Source: Flammeovirgaceae bacterium UBA1842 (GTDB taxonomy: Bacteria; Bacteroidota; Bacteroidia; Cytophagales; Cyclobacteriaceae). Taken from it: a stretch of DNA of 64,000 nt. Made by a program: the position numbers and the translations under genes. The DNA is taken from contig DDIU01000053.1 in assembly GCA_002338655.1 (NCBI GenBank), forward strand, positions 98,410 through 162,409, written 5' to 3'. This document shows positions 27,308 through 36,668 of this stretch, one piece after another (position 1 is the stretch's first letter; every line of letters starts with the position of its first letter). The notes under the pieces were generated by a model, which was given only the letters and a program-made list of their open reading frames with translations, ran no database searches and was not told the DNA's origin.

Positions 27308-29491
27308 TCAAACCTTAATATGGTCAATAAACGGCTGATCGGCCACCCGATTTCCCGTAGCCACATAAATGGCGTTGGCCAAAGCGGCTGCAATTGGCGG
27401 CAATGAAGGCTCACCCAAACCCGTTGGCGCAATCTCATTTTCCACAAAGAAAGTTTCTATTTCTATCGGAGATTCAGAGTGACGCATCATTCTATAGGTA
27501 TCGAAGTTTTTATGATCTGGACGGCCACCAGTAATGGTCATCGCGCTATAGGTAGCATGACCGATACCATCTATAATACCCCCTTCCACCTGATTTAGAG
27601 CGCCTTCTAGGTTCACAACAATTCCACAGTCAATGGCGCACCACACTTTTTTAACTCTGGGTATTTTGCCATTCATTTCCAGGTCTATCACCTGAGCCAC
27701 ATATGAATTATGACAATAGTAGGCGGTTACTCCTCTATAAACACCTTCTTTATTTGTACCCCATTTAGATTTCTCCTTCACTAATTTCAGTACTCCGGCA
27801 TAGCGTTCAGCATCATAATCATTACGTTCACCTACCGGATTGGCTATTGCTTTTTCAAATAAGTTCAATCTAAAATCAATAGGATCCTGACCTGCTGCCT
27901 CCGCTACTTCATCCAAAAAGGACTGCTCAGCAAAAGCGATAAAATTGGAAGACGGGGCTCGCCAGGCACCTGTAGTAATATTTGATTCCAACCTATGATT
28001 TTCTGAACTGTAATTTTCAACAGCACCTGCTGGGAAACGATTATCAAATACCGGGCTGCCGTTTATGCCAGCTCCACGTACCCTAAATCCAACCAATTCG
28101 TTGTTTGCGTCCAGTGCAGCTTGATACTTAACTTTGTAAGCGGGCCTGTAGATGCCCTGAGTCATGTCATCTTCACGTGTATAGACCAACTTAATAGGGG
28201 CATTGACTTGTTTTGATATTACAGCAGCTTCTACACCAAAATTCCCATACAATCTTCTTCCGAAGCCACCACCCATGCGGGTCATCATAATGGAAACTTT
28301 ATCTTCAGGCATTCCTAGAACTGCAGCAACGGTTTTACTTAAATACTCCGGTGTCTGTACAGGCCCAACAAGTTCAGCCCTTGCTTTGGTTACATTGGCA
28401 AAGAAATTCATGGGCTCCATGGTGTTATGCGCTAAAAATGGAGCACTATAGGTTCTCTCTATCACTTTAGCGGCATTTTTGAATGCCTTATCAGGGTTGC
28501 CGTCTTTACGTGAGGGTTCAGTTTTTTTCTCTGTTAAGGCCGTTAATGCCGCCTCATGATCACTCGTACTTTCTGGCTTGGTGACTGTTTCCCATTCAAT
28601 TTTTAGGGCTTTCTTAGCCTTCAATACTTGCCAGGTGCTTTCACCAATTACTACCACGAGTTCAGAGAAAGCATTGGTATCCGACCATTGCTTTTCAATT
28701 CCTTCAGGATAAGTGTTGATGGTTATTACTTCTTTGATTCCGGGCATGGAACGGGCGGCACTGTCATCAACGGATTTTGGTCTCATGCCAAAGGCAGGAG
28801 GGTGGACGATCATGGCAATGAGCATGCCCTCATGTTGGTAGTCAATACCGAAAAGGGGCTCACCTTTGATTATTTTTGGGCCGTCTACATTTTTTGTGCG
28901 TGAACCTATGATTTTAAAATCCTTGGGATCTTTTAACTGAACCTCTTCCGGTATTTCAATATTAGCAGCCGCAGAGGCCACTTCGCCATAGGTAAGTGTT
29001 TTTCCCGAGCTGTTTTTTATTACACCGGCTTCCGTTGTCAATTCAGCAACAGGGACATTCCATTGCTTAGCGGCAGCTTCGAGTAACATCCTTCTGGCTG
29101 TGGCACCCGCCATTCTTAAACTTTGCCATCCTTGGCGTATAGACTGACTTCCTCCGGCCAATTGGCGTGTGTACTTGGTGGTGTCTAAGCCTGCTTGTTC
29201 TACTACTACATCTTTCCAATCAACGTCCAATTCTTCAGCCACGATCATTGGCATGGAGGTTTTTACATTTTGCCCAATTTCTGGATTGGGCGACATGATA
29301 GTGACTATGCCATTGTCTCCAATTTTTAAGAAGGCATTGATATTAAACCATTCTTTGGGCATTTTCGCCAGCTCCTTTGCCGAGGGTGAACAGGAGGCTA
29401 ACCAGCTAAATCCTAAAACCAAACCACCTGTACTGGCGGCTGTCACCTTTAAAAATGACCTTCTATTATATGTTGTTTTAATTAATGTCAT
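27308..29491 (-). CDS. Molybdopterin-binding subunit of a xanthine dehydrogenase-family hydroxylase (IorB-like)
   Basis: A 727-residue large subunit of a molybdenum hydroxylase that hydroxylates an N-heterocycle or aldehyde using water. The N-terminus has a twin-arginine signal (RRSFLKVTAASTGGLVLG) for export of a folded protein, followed by Cys in ASCSPS. GGGFGRRLYGNFGVEAAV near residue 395 and GVYRGVTAYYCHNSYVAQV are molybdopterin-pocket blocks; the C-terminus GLGEPSLPPIAAALANAIY carries the catalytic Glu. The 2Fe-2S subunit gene precedes it by 22 bases. No FAD subunit or cytochrome gene is adjacent, as in isoquinoline oxidoreductase (IorAB) systems. The substrate is unknown. Confidence 0.92.
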   Translation of the reverse strand: MTLIKTTYNRRSFLKVTAASTGGLVLGFSWLASCSPSAKELAKMPKEWFNINAFLKIGDNGIVTIMSPNPEIGQNVKTSMPMIVAEELDVDWKDVVVEQAGLDTTKYTRQLAGGSQSIRQGWQSLRMAGATARRMLLEAAAKQWNVPVAELTTEAGVIKNSSGKTLTYGEVASAAANIEIPEEVQLKDPKDFKIIGSRTKNVDGPKIIKGEPLFGIDYQHEGMLIAMIVHPPAFGMRPKSVDDSAARSMPGIKEVITINTYPEGIEKQWSDTNAFSELVVVIGESTWQVLKAKKALKIEWETVTKPESTSDHEAALTALTEKKTEPSRKDGNPDKAFKNAAKVIERTYSAPFLAHNTMEPMNFFANVTKARAELVGPVQTPEYLSKTVAAVLGMPEDKVSIMMTRMGGGFGRRLYGNFGVEAAVISKQVNAPIKLVYTREDDMTQGIYRPAYKVKYQAALDANNELVGFRVRGAGINGSPVFDNRFPAGAVENYSSENHRLESNITTGAWRAPSSNFIAFAEQSFLDEVAEAAGQDPIDFRLNLFEKAIANPVGERNDYDAERYAGVLKLVKEKSKWGTNKEGVYRGVTAYYCHNSYVAQVIDLEMNGKIPRVKKVWCAIDCGIVVNLEGALNQVEGGIIDGIGHATYSAMTITGGRPDHKNFDTYRMMRHSESPIEIETFFVENEIAPTGLGEPSLPPIAAALANAIYVATGNRVADQPFIDHIKV

Positions 29492-29513
29492 GGTGTCGTC
29501 TTTAAAGGATTAA

Positions 29514-29969
29514 TTAACCTTTGGCCGCTGTTTTAATAGCTGCTTTAATACGTATGTAAGTTCCACATCGGCAGATATTGCCATGCATGGCAGCTTCAAT
29601 CTCTTTGTCGCTAGGGTTGGGGTTTTGCTTTAGCAGCGAAGCGGCATTCATCATCTGTCCACTTTGGCAATAACCACATTGAGGCACATCATGAGCCAGC
29701 CATGCTTTTTGGATTGGATGGTTATATTCCTCTGAAAGTCCTTCAATGGTTGTAATGGGACTTTCACCAACTGCTGAAATTGGGATTAAACAGGATCGGG
29801 TGGCCACACCATCAAAATGGATGGTACAGGCACCACATTGACCAATACCACATCCAAACTTTGTTCCTAATAGTTTTAAATGATCACGTAATACCCATAG
29901 CATGGGCGTGTCAGCGTCAACTTCCACCTGAAGTGATTTGCCGTTTACCTTAATTGTATATTGTGCCAT
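29514..29969 (-). CDS. 2Fe-2S subunit of a molybdenum hydroxylase (IorA-like)
   Basis: A 151-residue iron-sulfur subunit that passes electrons from the molybdenum centre. CGIGQCGACTIHFDG gives the N-terminal plant-type 2Fe-2S site, and CGYCQSGQMMNAASLL with GNICRCGTY gives the second cluster of the xanthine dehydrogenase family. Length is typical (150-160). It has no signal, so it would be exported together with the twin-arginine large subunit encoded 22 bases downstream. A near-miss promoter box lies upstream at about 30000-30008. Confidence 0.94.
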   Translation of the reverse strand: MAQYTIKVNGKSLQVEVDADTPMLWVLRDHLKLLGTKFGCGIGQCGACTIHFDGVATRSCLIPISAVGESPITTIEGLSEEYNHPIQKAWLAHDVPQCGYCQSGQMMNAASLLKQNPNPSDKEIEAAMHGNICRCGTYIRIKAAIKTAAKG

Positions 29970-30134
29970 CGTTCAATTTACATTAAATGCATTATTCAAG
30001 CAAATATCATTTTTAGCGTTGAACACCGTTTATGATGGTAATAATGAATGTCATACAATGTGAAAATTGATTTTAAAGGCTCCAAAGACCCCAAGTATTC
30101 TGTAATTTCATCTTTTCTAAATTGTTTTTTTTGA

Positions 30135-31148
30135 ATGGATATTATCATAAAATCCTTTTATCGGCCCTATTATTTGGAAAGGTGTTTGAGGAGCATTGAA
30201 TTAAACATTATTGGTGATTATAAGGTGACGATTCTGGATGATGGCACGCCTCAAGTGTACATAGACCGCATATTGGAGCTGTTTCCCTTGGTGACTTTTA
30301 TCAAGTCTGAGGAGTATGAGCATAAAACTTCGGCTATATCACAACACCTTGCTGGGACTCAAGATTATAAAAACGATATTATTCCAGTTCAATTATGGAA
30401 AGAAGGTATAAGTGGGTGTAGCGATTATTTTTTATTGTTAGAAGAGGATGCATGGATTACCCATCACATTTCCATTGAGCCAATACTAAAAATGATGCAA
30501 TCACAAGACATACTGATTATTAAATTGGGTTGGAATGGCAATCCGGAATTAATAAATGGATCTAAATATCAGCTAACTGAGGATATAGACGAGCTCTTAC
30601 CTAAATTGCCCAATGTAGGGATGTCCATTTTAAATCTTTATTTCAAGAATGCATTTAGGATAAGGTCCATTTTAAACAAGCTTAGATTGGTCACTATCAA
30701 ATCGATGCTTCCTTTTTATCAGCTTTATACTGTTTCATCGGCCTTTTTCAACAAGGATTATTGGAATTATATCTGGGAAGGGTCGAAAGCAACAATAGAT
30801 GAGCCCGCCCAATTATTGAGGGCAATACAATGGAAGAAAGAAGTGGGGAAAGGGAAGTACGCCAACACAAAAAGTGAATACATAAAAACGTCATTTCTAA
30901 CTGCATCCGTTAACCGATTCAAAATAAACCAGTTCGATATGATTCGTTTGAACCATATTTTGAATGAATCATGGTTGGAGGGTAATCTAGAAGCCATGAA
31001 TAATTTTCCACATGATTTTGATCTTGGATACCTACAGCAAATAGTTGATAAGACAAATGATCCCCGTTGTACCGTTGTAGGTTGGAATTTATGGATAGAT
31101 CTGTTTAAAGGGATTCATAGCAAAGCGGGGAGTGAGGTGGATAGTTAG
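30135..31148 (+). CDS. Glycosyltransferase-like protein (GT-A fold)
   Basis: A 337-residue protein resembling a GT-A-type glycosyltransferase in its first third: IIIKSFYRPYYLERCLRSI resembles the nucleotide-sugar entry loop, KVTILDDGTPQ supplies an acidic pair, and YFLLLEEDAWI near residue 98-108 is in the place of the metal-binding DxD. The remainder is not recognisable to me. No other cell-surface or polysaccharide genes are adjacent. Function as a sugar transferase is probable but not certain; acceptor unknown. Confidence 0.65.
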   Translation: MDIIIKSFYRPYYLERCLRSIELNIIGDYKVTILDDGTPQVYIDRILELFPLVTFIKSEEYEHKTSAISQHLAGTQDYKNDIIPVQLWKEGISGCSDYFLLLEEDAWITHHISIEPILKMMQSQDILIIKLGWNGNPELINGSKYQLTEDIDELLPKLPNVGMSILNLYFKNAFRIRSILNKLRLVTIKSMLPFYQLYTVSSAFFNKDYWNYIWEGSKATIDEPAQLLRAIQWKKEVGKGKYANTKSEYIKTSFLTASVNRFKINQFDMIRLNHILNESWLEGNLEAMNNFPHDFDLGYLQQIVDKTNDPRCTVVGWNLWIDLFKGIHSKAGSEVDS

Positions 31149-31212
31149 CTTATGGAATTAGGTATTACTTCACCAGTTATCGTACTTTTGACATTCAAAC
31201 AATCTTCATTCT

Positions 31213-31746
31213 ATGGCCATTGATATCCCCTCTTTGATAAACCAACTTTCAGGTGAATTGACTGAAAAAGCCTATGAAGTCTCAGATTCTTTAGGACATA
31301 TTGGTGGTGAAGAAGTGATGAAGGGGATGATAGCTTTGCTAGATCATCCGAATATGGAATCAAGGTACATGGCGGCCCGGACATTAGGGTTGATTGAAGA
31401 CAATGCTGCAGCGTTGGAACCACTGTTGGATGCGATTAAAAGTAAAGATAATGCCGATATCGCGGGTGATATGCTCCTAGCACTGGAGGGTTTTGACATT
31501 AGCACTTGTTATGTGGAAATATTCAAACTGCACCTATTTGGCAGTTTCAAAGTCTCCAGAATAGCTGAAGATTTATTAGACCACAAAGAGTTTGCTATTA
31601 CGCCCAGAGTAATAAAAAAGGCTCAAAAGCATTGGAATCACTATTCCAACAACGTGAAGCAAGACGAGGTTTATGCACTGAAAAAAGTCGAGGTGGAGGA
31701 AAGGCTTGGGGATTTGAAGATGTTTTTAGCGAATGATTTGACTTAG
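31213..31746 (+). CDS. HEAT-repeat protein
   Basis: A 177-residue all-helical protein with HEAT/PBS-lyase-like repeats: EEVMKGMIALLDHPNMESRY, then ARTLGLIEDNAAALEPLLDA, then ADIAGDMLLALEGFDIS. Such repeats form a curved solenoid for protein-protein contact. No enzyme motif is present. It stands 64 bases after the glycosyltransferase-like gene and 23 before the SGNH hydrolase on the same strand; the three may be cotranscribed. Confidence 0.75.
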   Translation: MAIDIPSLINQLSGELTEKAYEVSDSLGHIGGEEVMKGMIALLDHPNMESRYMAARTLGLIEDNAAALEPLLDAIKSKDNADIAGDMLLALEGFDISTCYVEIFKLHLFGSFKVSRIAEDLLDHKEFAITPRVIKKAQKHWNHYSNNVKQDEVYALKKVEVEERLGDLKMFLANDLT

Positions 31747-31769
31747 CCATTTCATAATAATATAGTAAA

Positions 31770-32378
31770 ATGAGTTTGAGGTCGTATTTATTCTATTGTT
31801 TTTGCTGCCTGGTTTTATTGACAGGAAAGAGTGAAGAGAAGCCTTTTTCAAGTAATATCTTGTTTGTGGGGAATAGCCTGACCTACACGAACGATCTACC
31901 TAAACTCATACAAGAGATTGGAAAAGAAAAAGGTAATCGTATTAAATACACTTCATTGACTTTACCAAATTACGCCCTTGAAGATCACTGGAATGAAGGT
32001 CAATTACAAGATTATATAAAAAGTGAGAAATTTGATTTCGTTATAGTGCAACAAGGCCCCTCGTCCCAGCCCGAAGGGCGAACTATGCTGTTTGAATATG
32101 GTCAGTTAATTAAAACACTCTGTGATAATCACAATACCAAGCTTGCGTTTTATATGGTATGGCCCTCACGTACTTACTATCATACTTTTGACGGGGTTAT
32201 TCAAAATTATACAGAAGCTAGTTTAAAAACGCAATCCATCCTTTGTCCGGTAGGTAAAGTTTGGAAGGCACATTTTGATCAAACCAATGACTTCTCCTAT
32301 TATGGTCCTGATGGTTTTCATCCCTCGCTTAAAGGAAGCAAAGTCGCTGCTAAAATTATATATGAATCTTTGTTTTAG
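31770..32378 (+). CDS. Secreted SGNH/GDSL-type hydrolase
   Basis: A 202-residue predicted secreted esterase-like protein. After a short hydrophobic signal (SYLFYCFCCLVLLTG), block I is ILFVGNSLTYTNDLP (catalytic Ser in GNSLT), VIVQQGPSS stands for the block III region, and YGPDGFHPS provides the Asp-x-x-His pair of block V. It would hydrolyse an ester of a lipid, glycan or small molecule; substrate unknown. A tandem repeat starts about 40 bases after its stop. Confidence 0.85.
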   Translation: MSLRSYLFYCFCCLVLLTGKSEEKPFSSNILFVGNSLTYTNDLPKLIQEIGKEKGNRIKYTSLTLPNYALEDHWNEGQLQDYIKSEKFDFVIVQQGPSSQPEGRTMLFEYGQLIKTLCDNHNTKLAFYMVWPSRTYYHTFDGVIQNYTEASLKTQSILCPVGKVWKAHFDQTNDFSYYGPDGFHPSLKGSKVAAKIIYESLF

Positions 32379-32420
32379 AATGTTGAAGTGAAAAACAAGA
32401 AACAAGACGCAAGAAAGGAA

Positions 32421-32518
32421 ATTAGACGCAAGACTTAAGACGCAAGATTTAAGACACAAGATTTAAGACGCAAGACTTAAGACACAAGACTTAAGACGCA
32501 AGATTTAAGATACAAGCC
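32421..32518. repeat. Tandem repeat, seven 14-bp units
   Basis: Seven consecutive 14-bp units, TTAAGACGCAAGAC with C/T and G/A changes (TTAAGACACAAGAT and similar), run from 32421 and end directly at the stop codon of the minus-strand ABC-F gene. Earlier traces of the same unit (CAAGACGCAAG) start near 32403. It lies in the gap between two convergent genes. The 14-bp period is not a multiple of three, so it is not coding. Confidence 0.9.
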
Positions 32519-34156
32519 CTAAACCGTCCTCTCAATCTCCTTCAAGTTCTCCATTTTCTTGTTCCTTAAGAATCCGTTGATGTCTTCAAAGTGCTCTTTC
32601 ACTCGCTGGTTGCCGAATTCAAATACTTTATCTGCCAAGCCATCCAAGAAGTCCCTATCGTGAGAAACGAGGATTATGGTGCCTTCAAAGGCTTTTAAAG
32701 CATCTTTAAGGATGTCCTTGGTTTTGATATCTAAATGATTGGTAGGTTCATCGAGGATCAATAGGTTTACTGGCTGCAATAGCAATTTGATCATGGCCAG
32801 TCGTGTACGTTCACCGCCAGAAAGCACCTTTACTTTCTTTTCAATGGTATCGCCACCAAACATAAAGGCGCCAAGAAGGTCCTTAATTTTGGTACGTACA
32901 TCTCCGTTGGCTATCTCATCCACCGTTTGGAATACAGTCAGTTTTTCATCTAATAATGAAGCTTGATTCTGAGCGAAATAACCAATCATACAATTATGAC
33001 CCAGTTGCATTTTACCCTCATGTTCGATCTCGCCCATAATCGCCTTAACAAGCGTGGATTTTCCTTCCCCGTTTTTGCCGACAAAAGCGACTTTCTCGCC
33101 CCTTGAGATGGTCAAAGAAACATCTTTGAAAACGGTATGATCACCATACTTTTTGGTGAGACCTTCTGTGATTACCGGGTAATTTCCAGAGCGTGGGGCA
33201 GGGGGGAACTTGAGATTAAGGGCTGAAGTATCAATTTCATCCACCTCTACAATCTCCATTTTATCCAACATTTTTACCCTTGATTGCACCTGCAAAGTCT
33301 TCGAGTAAGTGCCTTTAAAACGATCTATAAACTGCTGTATATCAGCAATTTGTTTGGCTTGATCGTCAAATTGTTTTTGTTGTTGTTCCCTTCTCTCTTT
33401 TCTTAATTCGAGGTAGTGGGTATAATTGGTTTTGTAGTCATAGATGCGGCCACCAGTTATCTCAATGGTTCTGTTGGTTAGGTTGTCCACAAACATTTTA
33501 TCGTGACTGATCACTACAACCGCCTTGGCACTTGTTTTTAGAAAATCTTCTAACCACTGAACAGATTCAATGTCCAAGTGATTGGTAGGCTCATCAAGTA
33601 AGATGAGATCAGGCTTTTGCAGTAATATTTTGGCCAATTCAATACGCATGCGCCAGCCACCGCTAAATTCAGCTGTGGATCTGGTAAAGTCTTGACGAAC
33701 AAACCCAAGCCCCAAAAGCGTTTTCTCTACCTCAGAATCTACATTTACCTCTTCATTGCTGTAGTATTTTTCACTTAGGTCGGAAACCTCCTCAATAATT
33801 TTACTGTAAGCGTCTGACTCGTAATCCGTTCTGGTTTCTAATTGTTGATTGAGCTCTTCCATGCGATTTTTCATCTTTAATATGGAAGAGAACGCTTTGG
33901 ATGCCTCTTCAAAGACAGTGCAATCATCTTCTGTCAGCAGGTGCTGTGGCAAATAGGAGATAACAGCTTCTTTTGGAGCGGATATCTTACCTTGAGTAGG
34001 TTTGCTTACCCCAGCAATAATTTTCAATAAGGTAGACTTACCTGCTCCGTTTTTGCCCATCAGGGCAATACGGTCATTGTCATTGATATTGAGGGTGATG
34101 TTACTAAATAAGGTTGTACCACTAAATTCAACCCCAACTGCGTCCACTGAAATCAT
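32519..34156 (-). CDS. ABC-F family ATPase
   Basis: A 545-residue ABC-F protein without membrane segments. Both sites look complete: Walker A GKNGAGKST near residue 37 with signature FSGGWRMR, then LDEPTNHLD, a charged inter-domain linker (about 240-300, rich in Glu/Gln/Lys), Walker A GKNGEGKST and LSGGERTR with [11 protein letters not shown]. It belongs to the Uup/YdiF-like branch and probably acts on ribosomes. The tandem repeat touches its stop codon. A promoter box lies 19 bases upstream. Contrast with the degenerate homologue at 2677. Confidence 0.93.
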   Translation of the reverse strand: MISVDAVGVEFSGTTLFSNITLNINDNDRIALMGKNGAGKSTLLKIIAGVSKPTQGKISAPKEAVISYLPQHLLTEDDCTVFEEASKAFSSILKMKNRMEELNQQLETRTDYESDAYSKIIEEVSDLSEKYYSNEEVNVDSEVEKTLLGLGFVRQDFTRSTAEFSGGWRMRIELAKILLQKPDLILLDEPTNHLDIESVQWLEDFLKTSAKAVVVISHDKMFVDNLTNRTIEITGGRIYDYKTNYTHYLELRKERREQQQKQFDDQAKQIADIQQFIDRFKGTYSKTLQVQSRVKMLDKMEIVEVDEIDTSALNLKFPPAPRSGNYPVITEGLTKKYGDHTVFKDVSLTISRGEKVAFVGKNGEGKSTLVKAIMGEIEHEGKMQLGHNCMIGYFAQNQASLLDEKLTVFQTVDEIANGDVRTKIKDLLGAFMFGGDTIEKKVKVLSGGERTRLAMIKLLLQPVNLLILDEPTNHLDIKTKDILKDALKAFEGTIILVSHDRDFLDGLADKVFEFGNQRVKEHFEDINGFLRNKKMENLKEIERTV

Positions 34157-34175
34157 ATAAATTCAAATTTGGGCG

Positions 34176-34183
34176 CAAAGGTA
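34176..34183 (-). promoter_or_regulatory. Bacteroidota -7 promoter box for ABC-F gene
   Basis: On the minus strand this reads TACCTTTG followed by C, the same box as that of the ABC-F gene at 2677 and of both helicases. It lies 19 bases before the ABC-F start codon. No clear -33 element. Confidence 0.6.
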
Positions 34184-34356
34184 AAATAAGTTGGGTTATT
34201 CTTTAAGTGTTAATCTATTATATGGATTAATAAATGATCGATGCCCGAAGTCGCCTTTAGGTATTTAGGGGTAAGTGTGGGGTAAATTTCTATTAAACCT
34301 CACTTTTACCCGAACGTTGGTATTCATTAAGGATAAAATGAAATCAGAGTTTTTGG

Positions 34357-34617
34357 TCACAATGGAAATATTTCTTTCGGGATAGCATGAAACCCCATCG
34401 CTTTTACTTTTTCTTCTATGGTGATTATACTTATTAATTTGGAAGTGTGTACTGTAAACTCCCTTGGATAGACCTCTTTATTTAAGATCACGTCCTTTAT
34501 TCCTTCAAGACCAGAAACCACGCGCTGTATTTTTTCAAGATCCCGATCTTCCTTCGCATCGGTACCAAAAACTTTCCCAAAATTACCTGGAATTACATTT
34601 TCTGATATAAGGCTCAT
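34357..34617 (-). CDS. HMA-like small protein without metal ligands
   Basis: An 86-residue protein whose second half has the beta-alpha-beta-beta-alpha-beta rhythm of heavy-metal-associated domains (EGIKDVILNKEVYPREFTVH, then IEEKVKAMGFHAIPKE), but the CxxC metal site is missing and no cysteines occur. It is 20 bases after the APC permease gene on the same strand and probably cotranscribed. It may be a regulatory or adaptor domain for the permease; that is inference. Confidence 0.6.
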   Translation of the reverse strand: MSLISENVIPGNFGKVFGTDAKEDRDLEKIQRVVSGLEGIKDVILNKEVYPREFTVHTSKLISIITIEEKVKAMGFHAIPKEIFPL

Positions 34618-34637
34618 CTTTTTATAGTTTATGATAA

Positions 34638-36368
34638 TTAAATAATTAATCTTACTTCACCTAGTTGTTGTAGTTTATACGGAAAATCTTCCCCAGGGGC
34701 GCCTATAAACATGAAATTTACGGGGATGCCCCATTTCTTGGATAATTCACGGATTTTCTTTGGCCCAAAAACGCCATGTTCCTGTATAAACTCTATTGAT
34801 ATTTCAGGGTACATTCTATCCAATACTTTTATATCGCTTATAAGATTGGGAGCTACATGAGCCCCTTTGTCCAGTATGGCAACGATTTTAAGCCGTCTTG
34901 TATTTTCGTTTTTAATGATGTACTGCATTACTTTATTCAATGTGGATACATTGTCACGGTTGGTAAAAAACACAAACTGTTGTGAATTGATGCTGACAAT
35001 TTCCCGCTTAATGTACTCACTGAATTTCTTTAACACGCGTTGCCTTTCTGGGGTAAGCCTTTTGATATATATCAAAATGCCTTTATAAATCTGCGTCCTG
35101 TAGATCATAAAACCCACTACAAACAATGTTGGGATTAGGTATTCAATAAAGATCCCTAAATAAGTGGGGTTGAGTATGATATTGCCGACAATGGCCATAA
35201 TAATTGCAAAAATTGCAATGGCCAACCCAAGTTTACTTGACTTCTCGGGGCGGGGCAATTGTTTTCTATTTACTTTCAAAAGTAGGTTGCCAATTCCAAA
35301 GAGGGCCATAACAGACAGAAAGGCAATGGTGTAAACCCCTGCTAATTTTGCTAAATCACCTTCAGTGACCAATAGAATGGATGTGCACAAAATAAAAAAT
35401 ACTATAAACACCCTATAAGGACTTTTTCGTTTATTTTTCTTTAACAGAAAATCTGGAAGGACCCTGTCCAGAGACATCCGTTCCATCAGTCCACCCACAC
35501 CAACATAGGAAGTCAATACCGCGCCACTCAATACCAACGTGGCATCAATACCTACCAAAAAGGATAGCCAGTTGCCACCAGAGATGTTACCCATATAGGA
35601 CAACAAAGCATCCTGATTTTCGGCTACCGTACTTATCGGAATGATCGCAAGTGCGAGGAATGCAATAAGTGGGTTAAAAATAGTGACCACAATCCACATA
35701 TTACGCAAAGTCTTTGGGAATACGCCCACACGTTGTTCTTCTACATAGTTGGCCGAACTTTCAAAGCCACTAATGCCTAGCATGGCTGCAGAAAAACCAA
35801 AGAAGAGAGCAGTGATAATCCCACCTTCTACAGGGGTTTTAAAATTGAATATAAGCGTGTCAAATCCATTATTAATGAAATAAAACAGGCAAAAAAGGAC
35901 TAGTACTGTCAGTGAAAACAAGTGGAATATAAATATAAATATGGCCACTTTTGATGATTCACCGATACCCAAAATCACCAAGCCCATAAAAACCAACAAT
36001 AGGCCAATGGTGACAGGGATTATGGGGAATACACTCCATAAACTATGGGCATATTTGATGGCTTCACTTCCGGATATAACAGCCGTTGCCATATAGGAGA
36101 GTACGGTAAGGGCAGCAGCCAAAGAGGCGGTAGACTTCTTAGTGGTGTTCAGTAGCGCATTGTAAGCTCCACCATTGAGAGGCAATGCACCTACAACCTC
36201 ACCATAGATCTTACGGAATAAGAACAGCACAAAAGCTACCATTAACAGTGCTACCCACGCATATTGCCCTGAGTAGACAATGGCAAGTGCTGAAACATAC
36301 AGGCAAGAGGAGCTTATATCATTTCCGCAAATAGCGGTGGCTTCGAGTTCGTTGAGTTTTTTAGTCAT
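34638..36368 (-). CDS. APC superfamily amino acid permease with soluble C-terminal domain
   Basis: A 576-residue transporter. Twelve or so hydrophobic segments cover residues about 15-430, opening with the LNELEATAICGNDISSSCLY and Gly-rich VGALPLNGGAYNALLN patterns of the APC family (helix 1 and 2-3 regions). The last 140 residues are cytoplasmic and read as an alpha/beta domain (VSINSQQFVFFTNRDNVSTL, then KIVAILDKGAHVAP), which may be a regulatory universal-stress-like fold. Substrate, an amino acid or amine, cannot be specified. The HMA-like gene follows by 20 bases. Confidence 0.87.
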   Translation of the reverse strand: MTKKLNELEATAICGNDISSSCLYVSALAIVYSGQYAWVALLMVAFVLFLFRKIYGEVVGALPLNGGAYNALLNTTKKSTASLAAALTVLSYMATAVISGSEAIKYAHSLWSVFPIIPVTIGLLLVFMGLVILGIGESSKVAIFIFIFHLFSLTVLVLFCLFYFINNGFDTLIFNFKTPVEGGIITALFFGFSAAMLGISGFESSANYVEEQRVGVFPKTLRNMWIVVTIFNPLIAFLALAIIPISTVAENQDALLSYMGNISGGNWLSFLVGIDATLVLSGAVLTSYVGVGGLMERMSLDRVLPDFLLKKNKRKSPYRVFIVFFILCTSILLVTEGDLAKLAGVYTIAFLSVMALFGIGNLLLKVNRKQLPRPEKSSKLGLAIAIFAIIMAIVGNIILNPTYLGIFIEYLIPTLFVVGFMIYRTQIYKGILIYIKRLTPERQRVLKKFSEYIKREIVSINSQQFVFFTNRDNVSTLNKVMQYIIKNENTRRLKIVAILDKGAHVAPNLISDIKVLDRMYPEISIEFIQEHGVFGPKKIRELSKKWGIPVNFMFIGAPGEDFPYKLQQLGEVRLII

Positions 36369-36668
36369 GCAGTTGGAATCTAGATGGGCGGTTCGACTAT
36401 AAAATTCATTATTCTACAATCAGTGCAGTATGATAGCATGTGGTGAGACAATTGCTTTTGTTCCAATATTGCATTTATATTCTATATTGAATTTACTATA
36501 AAAAGAGTAGATTCTAAAATATATTAAACGAAGTAATGAAAAATATAGCTTATAAAATCGGGTATTAATTTCCCTTGTTTATTTACAGGGGGCAAATTTA
36601 GAATTCATCCTCATTTTAGTATTGATTATTTCCATAATTTTTCACTTGTAGATGTCTATCTTCGATAT
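36369..36668. other. 300-bp AT-rich divergent spacer
   Basis: Sits between the minus-strand permease and the plus-strand 157-residue protein. On the minus strand TAAATTTGCC (36591-36600) fits the -7 box and would give the permease a leader of about 215 bases with an imperfect hairpin CCCTGT/ACAAGGG just after the start point. No -33 element is clear, so this is weak. I see nothing else. Confidence 0.3.

Noticed and set aside
27308..29969. Complete xanthine dehydrogenase
   Set aside because: The FAD subunit is not present and the large subunit has a twin-arginine signal, which fits the IorAB type rather than XdhABC.
32403..32518. Short regular repeats that could be taken as a CRISPR array
   Set aside because: The 14-bp units are contiguous, with no unique spacers, and no cas gene is present.
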